Source: an uncultured Pelagibacteraceae bacterium
GTDB taxonomy: Bacteria > Pseudomonadota > Alphaproteobacteria > Pelagibacterales > Pelagibacteraceae
NCBI GenBank assembly: GCA_902632545.1
Contig: CACPCX010000004.1
Location: 29,835-93,834 of the forward strand
DNA length: 64,000 nucleotides
Direction of reading: 5' to 3'
A program made the position numbers and the translations under genes. Each line of letters starts with the position of its first letter. The stretch's first letter is position 1. The notes beneath the pieces are model-generated. The model was not told where the DNA came from. It worked only from the letters and a program-made list of their open reading frames with translations, and did no database searches. Shown piece by piece: positions 17,774 to 26,826 of the stretch.

Positions 17774-20310
17774 TACTTAATTATTAAATTTAATATTTTA
17801 TCTTGGACATAGATAGTTTTAAAAATATCCTTTCCATTTGTATATTTATCAATCAACTTATCATGTTTTATTTGTTCTAATATTTTTTTCTCACCCAATC
17901 CTTTATCAACTGAAATGACTGCTCTTTTTTTACCATTTATTTGTATAACTACATTACTTTTATCATTTTTAATAAATTTATCGTTTATTATTGGCCACTT
18001 AATTTCTTTTTTTTCATTTATTTTTTCAAGACATTCGTTTGCTAAGTGAGGAATTACAGGAAGCATAGTAATCAAAATTTTTTTATAATTTTCTTTAAGA
18101 TTTGAATAATTTAAATTTGTTTCTAAGATTTTATTAAAAAAAGAGTAAATTTCATGAAACATTGCGATAATAACGTTGTACCTAAATTTTTCTAAAGCAA
18201 AATTTATTTTTTTGATAGCTTGATTTACAAATAAATCTATATTTTCGTTAGAATTAACTTTTTTATCTTTTAAAACTAAAAAAATTTTTTCATTTAGTAA
18301 CCAAAATTTTTGAATATATTTAAATGATGAATTCATTCCACTATCTGACCATTGTATATCTTTCTCAGGTGGACTATCAGATAAAATAAAAAATCTAACT
18401 GAGTCAGCACCATATTCAGCAATCATTTTTTCAGGATCAATCGTATTTTTCTTCGATTTGGACATTGATTCAGAGGGCCCAACTTTGACAATTTCTTTAG
18501 GTCTATCTTTAATAAAATAATCTTTTCCATTTTCGGAAAAAACTTCATCAGGATTTAACCACTTGTTATCTTTACCTTTGTAAGTTTGGTGACAAACCAT
18601 ACCTTGAGTAAACAGTCCTTTGAAAGGTTCCTTTAGATTAAAAGTTTTATTTTCAAGCTCTATTGCTCTCACAAAGAATCGTGAATACAATAGATGTAAT
18701 ATTGCATGTTCAATACCTCCAATATATTGATCTACAGGCAGCCAGTAATTTATGTCTTCCTGGTTAAATGGATAATCATCATTTTTAGATGAGCAAAATC
18801 TTAAAAAATACCATGAAGAATCAACAAATGTATCTAGTGTATCAGTCTCTCTAATACATTTTTTTCCATCAATTATTATTGATTTCCATTTATCTTCAGT
18901 ATCAAGTGGATTCCCATCAGTATTAATTTTTTCAATATTAGGAAGAGCTACAGGCAAATCTTTTTCAGGAATTTTTACAACATTATTATTTTCATCGTAT
19001 GCAATTGGTATTGGGCAACCCCAGTATCGTTGCCTAGATATGCCCCAATCTTTTAATCTATAATTTATTTTTTTGTTCCCTAATTTGTTTTCTTCTAGAT
19101 ATTTTATTGTTTTAGATATGGACTCCTCTGGAACTGATAAGCCATTTAAAAATTTTGAGTTAATCATTATTCCAGATCCCGTATGAGGTTCTGAGTCCAC
19201 CACAAAATTATCGTCTTCATTTAAAGGTTTTACAACTGTGGTAATTTTTAATTTATATTTTTTTGCAAAATCAAAGTCTCTTTGATCATGACCAGGGCAT
19301 CCAAATACAGCTCCAAATCCATAGTCCATTAAAACAAAATTTGCAAAGAAAACAGGAACTTTATTGTCTTTATCCAAAGGGTTAATAGCCAACATGTTGG
19401 TTTTAAAACCAATTTTTTCAGCCTGCGCGATAGACTCTTCTGTTGTCCCTGTTTTAGAGCATGTTTCTTTAAACTTGGTAAATTCAGGGTCATTTTCATA
19501 AAATTTTGATAGAGGGTGGTCTACCGAAAGTGCTAAAAATGAAAATCCAAAAAGCGTATCTGGTCTTGTAGTGTAACATTTTATTGAATTTACTTTATCT
19601 GATCCTTCAATTGGAAAATCTATTTCACAACCAAAAGATTTTCCTATCCAATTTTTTTGCATGGTTTTAACTTTATCTGGCCAATCATTTAGTTGGTCTA
19701 GATCTTTTAATAATTCCTCTGAAAAATGAGATATTTTGAAAAACCATTGATTAAGTTTTTTCCTTTCAACAACAGCACCAGATCTCCATCCTTTTCCATC
19801 AACTACTTGCTCGTTAGCTAGAACTGTTTTATCTACAGGGTCCCAATTTACATAACTTTCTTTTCTATAAACCAGACCTTTATCATAAAGGTCTAAAAAA
19901 AGTTTTTGTTGATGTTTATAATATTCAGGGGAGCAGGTTGAAATTTCTCTGTCCCAATCGATAGAAAGTCCAAGTTGTTTCAATTGACTTTTCATTGTTT
20001 GAATATTTTTCTCGGTCCAAGTTTTAGGATTTAAATTGTTTTGTCTTGCTGCGTTTTCTGCTGGCATTCCAAATGAGTCCCAACCCATCGGATGTAGTAC
20101 ATTATAACCTTGAAGAGACTTGTATCTCGCTAAAACATCACCTATAGCATAATTTCTTACATGACCCATGTGAATTTTTCCAGAGGGATATGGAAACATT
20201 TCTAAGCAATAAAATTTTTTTTCTTTTGATATAGAAGATTTAAATGATTTATTTTCTTGCCAATACTTTTGCCATTTACTCTCAATTGTCTTGAAGTTGT
20301 ATCTTTCCAC
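17773..20310 (-). CDS. leuS: Leucyl-tRNA synthetase
   Basis: Class I aminoacyl-tRNA synthetase charging tRNA-Leu. The HIGH signature is [15 protein letters not shown] near residue 40, the CP1 editing domain contains TTRPDTLFG, and the KMSKS loop reads [10 protein letters not shown] near residue 620. WGCPIPI and the [13 protein letters not shown] block are canonical. Length of 845 residues is normal. It is first in a leftward operon with lptE and holA and lies 17 bases downstream of the DUF3576 lipoprotein gene. Confidence 0.98.
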   Translation of the reverse strand: MERYNFKTIESKWQKYWQENKSFKSSISKEKKFYCLEMFPYPSGKIHMGHVRNYAIGDVLARYKSLQGYNVLHPMGWDSFGMPAENAARQNNLNPKTWTEKNIQTMKSQLKQLGLSIDWDREISTCSPEYYKHQQKLFLDLYDKGLVYRKESYVNWDPVDKTVLANEQVVDGKGWRSGAVVERKKLNQWFFKISHFSEELLKDLDQLNDWPDKVKTMQKNWIGKSFGCEIDFPIEGSDKVNSIKCYTTRPDTLFGFSFLALSVDHPLSKFYENDPEFTKFKETCSKTGTTEESIAQAEKIGFKTNMLAINPLDKDNKVPVFFANFVLMDYGFGAVFGCPGHDQRDFDFAKKYKLKITTVVKPLNEDDNFVVDSEPHTGSGIMINSKFLNGLSVPEESISKTIKYLEENKLGNKKINYRLKDWGISRQRYWGCPIPIAYDENNNVVKIPEKDLPVALPNIEKINTDGNPLDTEDKWKSIIIDGKKCIRETDTLDTFVDSSWYFLRFCSSKNDDYPFNQEDINYWLPVDQYIGGIEHAILHLLYSRFFVRAIELENKTFNLKEPFKGLFTQGMVCHQTYKGKDNKWLNPDEVFSENGKDYFIKDRPKEIVKVGPSESMSKSKKNTIDPEKMIAEYGADSVRFFILSDSPPEKDIQWSDSGMNSSFKYIQKFWLLNEKIFLVLKDKKVNSNENIDLFVNQAIKKINFALEKFRYNVIIAMFHEIYSFFNKILETNLNYSNLKENYKKILITMLPVIPHLANECLEKINEKKEIKWPIINDKFIKNDKSNVVIQINGKKRAVISVDKGLGEKKILEQIKHDKLIDKYTNGKDIFKTIYVQDKILNLIIK

Positions 20311-20327
20311 AAATTATATCTTGTTGA

Positions 20328-20900
20328 TTAATTTTTATCACCTGGTGTAAGGATAGAATTTAAATCTCTTTTCGGATTTGTGTCAATCATATCTTTTTTA
20401 TACTTTGCAGCTCTTTTTAAAATTGCAACTTTTAATTCATTTTCTATTTTAGGGCTACTCTGGGAAATTTTGCAATTTATTGTTTTTTCACACTCTTTGC
20501 TAAATACCTTAATTTTTAATGCGTCAGCTCTAATTTCATTAGATAAAAATCTAATAGATATTTTGATCGAATCATTTGCACTACCATCGTACCCATACCA
20601 ATCAGTTATAATCAATCCTCCACTGTAATCAGCAGAAGTAAGTGGCATAAAATCTAAAATATCTAAGCTTGCTCTCCACATTTCATTAGATGTTGCAAAG
20701 TTAAAATTACCATCACCTTTTCTGTTAATACTGCCCATAATTGTGAATCCTTTACCTTCTTGAAGGTTTTTTTGAATTCTTTTTTCTGGTTCGGGTGGAT
20801 AATCTTTTGCGCTAACTGGACGATAAAAACCACATGAATTTAGATTTATTAAAATTAAAAATAATCCTGTTATCTTAAATAAAATAAGTTTAATATTCAT
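20328..20900 (-). CDS. DUF3576-domain lipoprotein
   Basis: A 190-residue predicted lipoprotein: hydrophobic N-terminus ending in NLNSCGF with Cys near residue 23, then a soluble domain with MWRASLDILDFMPL, SADYSGGLIITDWY and a YDGSANDSIKISIRF strand. These fit the DUF3576 family, which sits next to leuS in many alphaproteobacteria. Function is unknown; outer-membrane localisation and an envelope-assembly role alongside LptE are inferences from context. Confidence 0.85.
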   Translation of the reverse strand: MNIKLILFKITGLFLILINLNSCGFYRPVSAKDYPPEPEKRIQKNLQEGKGFTIMGSINRKGDGNFNFATSNEMWRASLDILDFMPLTSADYSGGLIITDWYGYDGSANDSIKISIRFLSNEIRADALKIKVFSKECEKTINCKISQSSPKIENELKVAILKRAAKYKKDMIDTNPKRDLNSILTPGDKN

Positions 20901-21121
20901 AAGGACGATTTTAAAAACAATTCATATATAACAAGAATTGCTCAAAGAGTAACATATAGTTTAAAAAATCCTAAAAAAGTGCGAATTTTATTGTTTTTAT
21001 TTGTTGCAAAAATACAACAAAAACTAAAAAAAATTACAAAAATTGCTAATTAACACAAATTTTTGGCCAAAAATGATAATTATTCTCTGTTTATAATTAT
21101 AAATAACAAATAGGAGTAAAT
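20901..21121. promoter_or_regulatory. Porin promoter/leader region with two inverted repeats
   Basis: A 221-base gap between divergent genes. It contains TTTGTTG-N8-CAACAAA (arms 21000-21006 and 21015-21021) and the 16-base perfect palindrome ATTTTTGGCCAAAAAT (21059-21074). A -10-like TATAAT (21092-21097) and an AGGAG ribosome site at 21113-21117 precede the porin ATG at 21122. No good -35 is visible at the right spacing, and the palindrome occupies that region, suggesting an activator- or repressor-controlled promoter. Confidence 0.45.
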
Positions 21122-22030
21122 ATGAACAAATTAGCAAAAATTGGATTAACTGCATTAGCAGGTTCTCTAGTTGCTACATCAGCTTTTGCTGGAGCTATGA
21201 GTGTAAGTGGTTCTGCAAAAGTATCTTACGTAGGTGGTAAGGGTGATAGTGATGCGAACCCAGCAAGTAATTCAAAAGGAATTACATTTTCTGGTTCAGG
21301 TGAATTAGATAATGGAATGACTGTTAGCACAGGTTACACAATGACTAACGCTGCGTTCTCATCTACATACGTATCATTAGATATGGGTGACAGTGGAACA
21401 CTTCACTTTATGAATGGAACAAGCAAAGCTGGTATCCAAAAGTATCAAGATAAAATGCCAACTGCTGGTGAGCAAGTTTGGGATGACGTTGACACTGACG
21501 ATAATGGTGTTGTTGGTACTGGTAATGCGAATGTTTTCGGTTACGAAGTTTCAGCTATGGGTCTAACACTTTCAGCTTCAATGGGTAAAGAAGCAAAAGG
21601 AACTGACACTTCATTAGTAATAGTTGCTAATGATTTAATGGACGGTTTAGAAATCGGATATGGTTTCGGTTCAAACAGTGTATCTGCTACTCAAGAAGAT
21701 GACCACACTACAGCATACGCAACTTATACAATGGGTATGGCTACAGTTGGTGTTCAAAGATCTAAAATTGATAAAGCTTCAGCTGATGAAGAAAGAAATG
21801 CAGCTGCTATATCATTAGCGATCAATGAAAACATGAGTGTATCTTACGGTGTATCAAATGTTGACTTTGAAACTGCTTCATTATCAGATGAAGAAAGTTC
21901 AGGTGTTTCAGCTTCTTACACAGTTGGTGGAATCACAATCGCAGCAGTATTTAACTCTACAGATACTGTAGCTGGTTCTGCAGGAACTGACAAAGAGTTC
22001 AAAGAAGTATCAGTTGCATTTGCGTTTTAA
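21122..22030 (+). CDS. Outer-membrane porin
   Basis: 302 residues with a clear signal peptide (MNKLAKIGLTALAGSLVATSAFA, with cleavage expected after the AFA). The mature part is made of alternating amphipathic strands rich in G, S, T, D and A, for example MSVSGSAKVSYVGG and the C-terminal VSVAFAF with a terminal phenylalanine, the beta-barrel assembly signal. This fits the general bacterial porin fold of alphaproteobacteria. The base composition is less AT-rich than its neighbours, as expected for a highly expressed gene. Monocistronic, with its own terminator. Substrate specificity cannot be read. Confidence 0.9.
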   Translation: MNKLAKIGLTALAGSLVATSAFAGAMSVSGSAKVSYVGGKGDSDANPASNSKGITFSGSGELDNGMTVSTGYTMTNAAFSSTYVSLDMGDSGTLHFMNGTSKAGIQKYQDKMPTAGEQVWDDVDTDDNGVVGTGNANVFGYEVSAMGLTLSASMGKEAKGTDTSLVIVANDLMDGLEIGYGFGSNSVSATQEDDHTTAYATYTMGMATVGVQRSKIDKASADEERNAAAISLAINENMSVSYGVSNVDFETASLSDEESSGVSASYTVGGITIAAVFNSTDTVAGSAGTDKEFKEVSVAFAF

Positions 22031-22051
22031 TTAGAGCGTATAATCAATTAT

Positions 22052-22606
22052 TTAACGGCCCCTTTTTGGGGCCGTTTTTTTTTGGAAAAAAGAAATTCCC
22101 CCGAAACCGTCACAATTTACTAGGCTCAGTTTTTTTAAATTTTCATTTGATACTCCACCAAGGGCAATAATTTTTTTATTAGTTAAATTTTTTAATAACT
22201 TAAACTTATTTAATCCTAAATAATTTTTATTTTTTTTAAATATTGAAGATAAAAACAAAACACTTACACCTTGTCTTTCTTTAATCTTAATTTCTTTATT
22301 ATTATGAGCTGATCCAATTAATAAAAAATTTTTTCTTTTTGAAAATGAGAGGTGACTAACACTTTTATTAAATGAAGGAATATAAGCTCCATCTAAATTT
22401 AAATTTAGTGCCAATTTAACATTATTTGATATGAAAAATTTATAACCCTTTTTTTTACAATATTTTTTAAGGTTTATAATAGTTTTTGAATTATTAATTG
22501 TATCATAATTTCTGTAGATAATACTAGTGTTCCATGTTTGTTTATCTATATTTTTTGTATCAAATTTATTAATAAAGTAATATTTTCTTAAATTATTTAT
22601 ATGCAT
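22052..22606 (-). CDS. ThiE/TenI-like thiamine phosphate synthase family protein
   Basis: 184-residue TIM-barrel fragment related to thiamine-phosphate synthase. Matching segments are TSIIYRNYD (for QLREK), DGAYIPSF (for GVHLGQ), GSAHNNKEI (for GxSxHxxxE), the region around VLFLSSIF (for the GPIFxTxTK loop) and the C-terminal IIALGGVS. The canonical thiazole/pyrophosphate residues are poorly kept, so it may be a TenI-like or altered enzyme. The start codon overlaps the divergent yggS start in the sequence ATGCAT. The last nine codons (KTAPKRGR) are read from the porin terminator hairpin. Confidence 0.68.
   Translation of the reverse strand: MHINNLRKYYFINKFDTKNIDKQTWNTSIIYRNYDTINNSKTIINLKKYCKKKGYKFFISNNVKLALNLNLDGAYIPSFNKSVSHLSFSKRKNFLLIGSAHNNKEIKIKERQGVSVLFLSSIFKKNKNYLGLNKFKLLKNLTNKKIIALGGVSNENLKKLSLVNCDGFGGISFFQKKTAPKRGR
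22054..22083 (+). terminator. Rho-independent terminator of the porin gene
   Basis: Stem AACGGCCCC (22054-22062), loop TTTTT, stem GGGGCCGTT (22068-22076), followed by a T-run to 22083. It is the strongest GC-rich hairpin in the window. It overlaps the last codons of the convergent thiE-like gene. Confidence 0.95.
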
Positions 22607-23260
22607 AGTACTGTTAAAAATTTATTAGACATACAAGACAATATAAAAGTCAAGTTAAACGAAATAAATATTAATCATTATCCAAAAATTATAGCAGTTT
22701 CCAAGACATTTAAAATTAATCAAATATTACCTTTAATAGATCATGGGCACATAGATTTCGGTGAAAATAAAGTTCAGGAAGCTGTTGAAAAATGGGAAGA
22801 AGTAAAAAAGACAAATCCAGACATTCAACTACATATGATTGGAAAACTACAAACAAATAAAGTTAAATTTGCTGTAAAATTATTTGACTATATTCATTCG
22901 GTCGATAGTGAAAAACTTGCAAAAAAAATAGCTAATGAACAAAATAAAATAAATAAAAATATTAAAATATTCTTGCAAGTTAACATTGGCGAAGAAAATC
23001 AAAAATCGGGTATTAATAAAAATGAGCTTAAACAGCTGGTTGCTTACTGTAAAGAAATCAATTTAGATTTAATTGGTTTGATGTGTATTCCGCCTGCAAA
23101 TATTGATCCAGAGGTTTATTTTGAAGAGATGAAAAATTTAAATAAAGTCCTAGGTTTTTCAGAACTTAGCATGGGCATGTCTTCAGATTTTCTTGTCGCT
23201 GCAAAGCATCAATCAACATTTATAAGGGTTGGATCTAGAATTTTTGGTCAGAGATCTTAA
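22601..23260 (+). CDS. yggS: PLP homeostasis protein (YggS/PROSC family)
   Basis: Single-domain fold-type III pyridoxal phosphate binding protein, 219 residues, that buffers cellular PLP. The PLP lysine is in IIAVSKTF (residues 30-37), HMIGKLQTNK matches the family HFIGxLQxNK, and GLMCIPP and the C-terminal LSMGMSSDF...IRVGSRIFG are intact. It starts head-to-head with the thiE-like gene, sharing a 6-base overlap. It ends overlapping the convergent L,D-transpeptidase gene by 4 bases. Confidence 0.95.
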   Translation: MHSTVKNLLDIQDNIKVKLNEININHYPKIIAVSKTFKINQILPLIDHGHIDFGENKVQEAVEKWEEVKKTNPDIQLHMIGKLQTNKVKFAVKLFDYIHSVDSEKLAKKIANEQNKINKNIKIFLQVNIGEENQKSGINKNELKQLVAYCKEINLDLIGLMCIPPANIDPEVYFEEMKNLNKVLGFSELSMGMSSDFLVAAKHQSTFIRVGSRIFGQRS

Positions 23261-23751
23261 AAAATTTTTATTTTTGAATCTTTATTTATTAATTTAAGCA
23301 AAATTAAAAAATCTTTTTCTTTTAAAGCAATGCATCCAGCTGTAGGAGTATAATTTTTTGTTAGATGAATAAATATACAACTTCCTTTACCAGTGATGGG
23401 TTTTTTAAAGTTGTATTTAATTGGAATTAATAAATCATATTTATAGTCTTTCCTTTTTAGTTTTTCATATCTAATTTTTTTTTCAATTTTAATTAGTTTG
23501 TTATATTTTTTTGGATAACGAATATCATCACACCAACCCATGTTTTTTTTAATTTTGATACATTTTAAAAGTGTCAATGGTTTTTCTTTGCGATCTTTTC
23601 TAAAATAAAGATTTTCAATTTTAAAAGTACCTTTCGGTGTTTTTTTATCTCCTTCTTTTTTGTTGCTGGTTAAACCCTTTTTACCAATACAGCACTTAAA
23701 TTTAAATTCATCTATTTGAAGAGTGTGTTTATTTTTAACAAAAATTGTCAT
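23257..23751 (-). CDS. L,D-transpeptidase (YkuD/ErfK) family protein
   Basis: 164-residue YkuD domain. The catalytic signature is present as IHLTKNYTPTAGCIAL: His, then S/T-x-G-C with the nucleophile Cys near residue 138. EGDKKTPKGTFKI in the N-terminal half is another family block. The enzymes form 3-3 peptidoglycan cross-links or attach lipoproteins to the wall. No signal peptide is visible, which is unusual for a periplasmic enzyme but known for this short alphaproteobacterial subfamily. It diverges from the winged-helix gene with a 12-base gap. Confidence 0.85.
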   Translation of the reverse strand: MTIFVKNKHTLQIDEFKFKCCIGKKGLTSNKKEGDKKTPKGTFKIENLYFRKDRKEKPLTLLKCIKIKKNMGWCDDIRYPKKYNKLIKIEKKIRYEKLKRKDYKYDLLIPIKYNFKKPITGKGSCIFIHLTKNYTPTAGCIALKEKDFLILLKLINKDSKIKIF

Positions 23752-23763
23752 ATTCTCTCTTAA

Positions 23764-24327
23764 GTGAGTAATCAGAATTTAATAATATATAAGTTTACTG
23801 AATTATATCAAATTCTAGTAGAGCTTGGATTGGATTTAAATTGTAATATTATCTTTCTAGATAATGAAGACTTTTTAAATGAAAAGGTAAAAAATTTGAG
23901 TAATTATTTAGTTATATCAAATAAAAAATACTTAAATATTGATAATCAATTTGTCTTAGATAATGCGCCAATTAGTATTTTTAAATTAATTGAAAAAATA
24001 AATGTTGAATTTTTAAAAATACAATTCAATAACCAATCCAAAGTAAAGGTAAATAAATACATTATTGATCTAAATTCTAGAGAAATGTTATTAAATAAAA
24101 CTAAACTTAAATTGACTGAGAAAGAAATTAATACAATCACATATCTTTCCAAATCAGACAAACCAGTTAGTATTGGTGAATTACAAGAAAAAGTGTGGAG
24201 TTATCAATCTAACATGGAAACTCATACAGTTGAAACTCATATTTATCGATTGAGAAAAAAAATTTTAAATACATTTAATGATAACGATTTCATAATTAGT
24301 GAGAAAAATGGCTATCAAATTAATTAA
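23764..24327 (+). CDS. OmpR-type winged-helix protein with degenerate receiver domain
   Basis: 187 residues. The C-terminal part (about 100-187) is an OmpR/PhoB-like winged helix: LTEKEINTITYL, the turn before VSIGELQEKVW, recognition helix THTVETHIYRLRKKI and the wing ISEKNGYQI. The N-terminal 95 residues occupy the receiver position, but the phosphoacceptor aspartate and acidic pocket cannot be recognised, so it probably is not controlled by phosphorylation. The start is a GTG at 23764. The end overlaps a small ArfA-like gene by 20 bases. Targets unknown. Confidence 0.75.
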   Translation: MSNQNLIIYKFTELYQILVELGLDLNCNIIFLDNEDFLNEKVKNLSNYLVISNKKYLNIDNQFVLDNAPISIFKLIEKINVEFLKIQFNNQSKVKVNKYIIDLNSREMLLNKTKLKLTEKEINTITYLSKSDKPVSIGELQEKVWSYQSNMETHTVETHIYRLRKKILNTFNDNDFIISEKNGYQIN

Positions 24328-24427
24328 AAAAAACCCTATTGCCAAAAATTTGTTTACCAAAAAGTACAAACCGAAAATAGTTAAACCTAAAAAAGGTAAG
24401 GGCAGTTTTAAAAGAAAGAAAAATTAA
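24308..24427 (+). CDS. arfA: ArfA-like alternative ribosome-rescue factor (39 aa)
   Basis: Small gene, ATG at 24308, stop at 24425-24427, reading MAIKLIKKNPIAK, then NLFTKKYKPKIVKP, then KKGKGSFKRKKN. The NP(I)A...(K/R)V(V)KxKKGKGSYxRK pattern is the ArfA family core; the basic KGKGS tail is the part that enters the empty mRNA channel of stalled ribosomes, with RF2 recruited by the preceding helix. E. coli ArfA has extra C-terminal residues removed in the active form; this one ends where the active form would. It overlaps the winged-helix gene by 20 bases in another frame, suggesting coupled translation. Family call from memory of motifs. Confidence 0.75.
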   Translation: MAIKLIKKNPIAKNLFTKKYKPKIVKPKKGKGSFKRKKN

Positions 24428-24429
24428 AT

Positions 24430-25359
24430 TTAAAGTCTTGCCCCAATTTGTTGTATTACTTTAGATGACATTTCAGTTCCTTTTTCAAGACACTCTTTTA
24501 TAGATAATTTGTTAATATACCCATGTAAAAAACCAGCAGCAAAGAGATCACCTGCACCCGTAAGATCAATAATTTTTAAATGTTTTTGTACCTTACTTTC
24601 AAAAACTTCATTACCATTCACTGCAACCGCTCCTTTTTCACCTCTAGTTACAATAACTAGTTTATTAAGTTGTTTTGAAAAGTTAATAATTTCTTCAAAA
24701 TTTTTTGCGCTAATTAATGACTTAAATTCTTGTTCATTAGCAAAAGTTATATCCAGCTTATTTTTAACTAAGTTTAAAAAATGAGGTTTATGTCTGTCTA
24801 CACAAAATAGGTCTGAAAGCGACATAGCAACTTTATTTGCATTGTTTATGGCTTTATCAAACGCCTTCTTGGGATCTCCTTCATCCCATAAGTAACCTTC
24901 TAAAAATATTAACTCACTTCTTTTAATTGCGTCAGTACTCACATCCTTCTCATTAATTTTTCCTGCTGTCCCAAGAAATGTGCACATCGTTCTTTCCGAA
25001 TCCGGCGTTATCAATATCAAGCATGTCCCGGTTGGTAATTCTTCTTTCTTTTTAGAATAAAAGTATTCTACATTTTCTATTTTCAGTCCTTCCTCATAAT
25101 TGCTGCCAAATTCATCATCAGAAATTTTACCTATGAAGCCAGCTTTATCGCCAAGCTGAGATATACCAACTATAGAGTTTGCGACTGAGCCTCCAGAAAC
25201 TGTTTTTTCAACTTTAAGATTTTTTAATAAATTTTTAAATTCATTTTCATCAAAAAATAATTTCATTGTACTTTTTGTGAGATTATTTTGTTCAATAAAA
25301 TTGTCATCAACTTTACAAATAACATCAACTATTGCGTTTCCTATTCCTAAAATTTTCAT
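24430..25359 (-). CDS. PfkB-family sugar/nucleoside kinase, probable adenosine kinase
   Basis: 309-residue ribokinase-fold enzyme. The N-terminal GIGNAIVDVI and the VSGGSVANSIVGI block bind the sugar moiety. The C-terminal DLTGAGDLFAAGFLHG is the PfkB signature 2 with the anion hole and catalytic Asp. SERTMCTFLGTA resembles adenosine kinases of alphaproteobacteria, which recycle adenosine from the SAM cycle (MetK is at 46569). Substrate within the PfkB family is an inference. Ends 2 bases after the ArfA-like gene on the opposite strand. Confidence 0.85.
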   Translation of the reverse strand: MKILGIGNAIVDVICKVDDNFIEQNNLTKSTMKLFFDENEFKNLLKNLKVEKTVSGGSVANSIVGISQLGDKAGFIGKISDDEFGSNYEEGLKIENVEYFYSKKKEELPTGTCLILITPDSERTMCTFLGTAGKINEKDVSTDAIKRSELIFLEGYLWDEGDPKKAFDKAINNANKVAMSLSDLFCVDRHKPHFLNLVKNKLDITFANEQEFKSLISAKNFEEIINFSKQLNKLVIVTRGEKGAVAVNGNEVFESKVQKHLKIIDLTGAGDLFAAGFLHGYINKLSIKECLEKGTEMSSKVIQQIGARL

Positions 25360-25360
25360 A

Positions 25361-26014
25361 TTAAGCTTTTTTTGTATTAACAGGTTTTTTTCTATTTGGA
25401 TAGCAAGTAGTACATATTTTACAAGTTAAACCATAACAATCTCTTGCTTTACAATATTCCCTTCCATAAAAAATTATTTGTAAATGAAGTTTTGACCAAG
25501 TTTTTTTAGGGAATATTCGTTTTAAATCTTTTTCAGTTTGAACTACATTTTTTCCATTTGTTAAACCCCATCTTTGTGCGAGTCTGTGAATATGAGTATC
25601 AACAGCAAATGCCGGATATCCAAAACCTTGGGACATCACCACACTAGCTGTCTTATGGCCCACGCCTGGAAGTTTTTCTAGTTCTTCAAAAGTTCTAGGT
25701 ACTTTTCCGTTATGTTTTTCTAAAACTTGTTTTGACATTAAGTAAATACTTTTTGCTTTAACTCTAAAAATACCAATTTTCTTGATTAATTTCTCAATTT
25801 TCTTTCTTCCTAATTTTACAAAGTGTTCTGGCTTATAGTATTTTGGATATATATCTTTTGTTACATTATTAACGTTTAAATCAGTGCATTGTGCAGAAAG
25901 CAGGACAGAAATTAATAGTGTAAAAGTATTTTTACTTTTTAAAGGAACAGGTGCTCTAGGGTAAATTTTATTTAAAGTTTTAATGATTGTCTTTGCTTTT
26001 TGTTTTTCATTCAT
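25361..26014 (-). CDS. nth: Endonuclease III (DNA glycosylase/AP lyase)
   Basis: Removes oxidised pyrimidines in base excision repair. The helix-hairpin-helix LPGVGHKTA with catalytic Lys, then the catalytic Asp in AFAVDTHIHRLAQR, and the C-terminal 4Fe-4S cluster cysteines (C-x6-C-x2-C-x5-C in REYCKARDCYGLTCKICTTC) are all present. Length of 217 residues is normal. One-base overlap with dapB and 1-base gap to the kinase gene. Confidence 0.97.
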   Translation of the reverse strand: MNEKQKAKTIIKTLNKIYPRAPVPLKSKNTFTLLISVLLSAQCTDLNVNNVTKDIYPKYYKPEHFVKLGRKKIEKLIKKIGIFRVKAKSIYLMSKQVLEKHNGKVPRTFEELEKLPGVGHKTASVVMSQGFGYPAFAVDTHIHRLAQRWGLTNGKNVVQTEKDLKRIFPKKTWSKLHLQIIFYGREYCKARDCYGLTCKICTTCYPNRKKPVNTKKA

Positions 26015-26790
26015 TATGAAAAATTAAGCAAATCTCTCATAGAGTATAATCCTGGTTTTTTTTTCATTAACCATTTCGAAGCAGTTAAAGCACCATCTGA
26101 GTATAGAGCTCTATCAAAAGCCTCATGGTTTAGTGTGATTATTTCTTTTCCACTTGAGAACTTCACCTCGTGTTCTCCAATAATTTCACCTTTTCTAATC
26201 GAGTTAAAATTAATTTTTTTTCCATAAGGAAAAGTTTTTTTATTAAAGAATTTTTTACCAATTAAGTTATATAAATTTTTATTTTTTCCATTAGCAATTC
26301 CTTTACCAAGCATTAAGGCAGTACCAGAGGGATAGTCTTTTTTATGCTTGTGGTGTACTTCAAATATCTTACTTAAATATTCATCATTCAAAGATTTAGA
26401 TGTGATTTCAGTTAAATACATCAATAAATTTACACCTAAGCTCATATTGCCGGCTTTTAAGATAGGTATCTTTTTTGAATATTTTTTAATTAGATTTTCT
26501 TCGCTCCTAGTAAACCCGGTTGTCCCAATTACTACTTTTTTCTTCAGTTTTGATGCTATTTTCAATATTTCAAGCGTGCAATTTGGTACCGTGAAATCAA
26601 TAATTAGATCAGTTTTTTTAAAGGCTTTATCAGAATTTAATTCAGGTTTAATTCCATTAAATTTTTTGTTAACCAATCTATTTTCTGTAAGCGTAACTAA
26701 TTTAAAATTTTTATTATTCTTTGATGACTTGATGAGCTGTTGACCCATCCTTCCCATACATCCCGAAATTGCTAAATTAATTTTTTTCAT
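26014..26790 (-). CDS. dapB: 4-hydroxy-tetrahydrodipicolinate reductase
   Basis: NAD(P)H-dependent step of lysine/diaminopimelate synthesis. The N-terminal dinucleotide motif is ISGCMGRMGQQL, IIDFTVP and GTTGF are conserved, and the catalytic signature E-x-H-H-x-x-K-x-D reads EVHHKHKKDYPSGTA near residue 145. Length is 258 residues, normal. It follows dnaJ after a 36-base gap, a common alphaproteobacterial arrangement. Confidence 0.96.
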   Translation of the reverse strand: MKKINLAISGCMGRMGQQLIKSSKNNKNFKLVTLTENRLVNKKFNGIKPELNSDKAFKKTDLIIDFTVPNCTLEILKIASKLKKKVVIGTTGFTRSEENLIKKYSKKIPILKAGNMSLGVNLLMYLTEITSKSLNDEYLSKIFEVHHKHKKDYPSGTALMLGKGIANGKNKNLYNLIGKKFFNKKTFPYGKKINFNSIRKGEIIGEHEVKFSSGKEIITLNHEAFDRALYSDGALTASKWLMKKKPGLYSMRDLLNFS

Positions 26791-26826
26791 TTAACTAATA
26801 TTAACCTTTTTTAGAAGATTAGTCTT

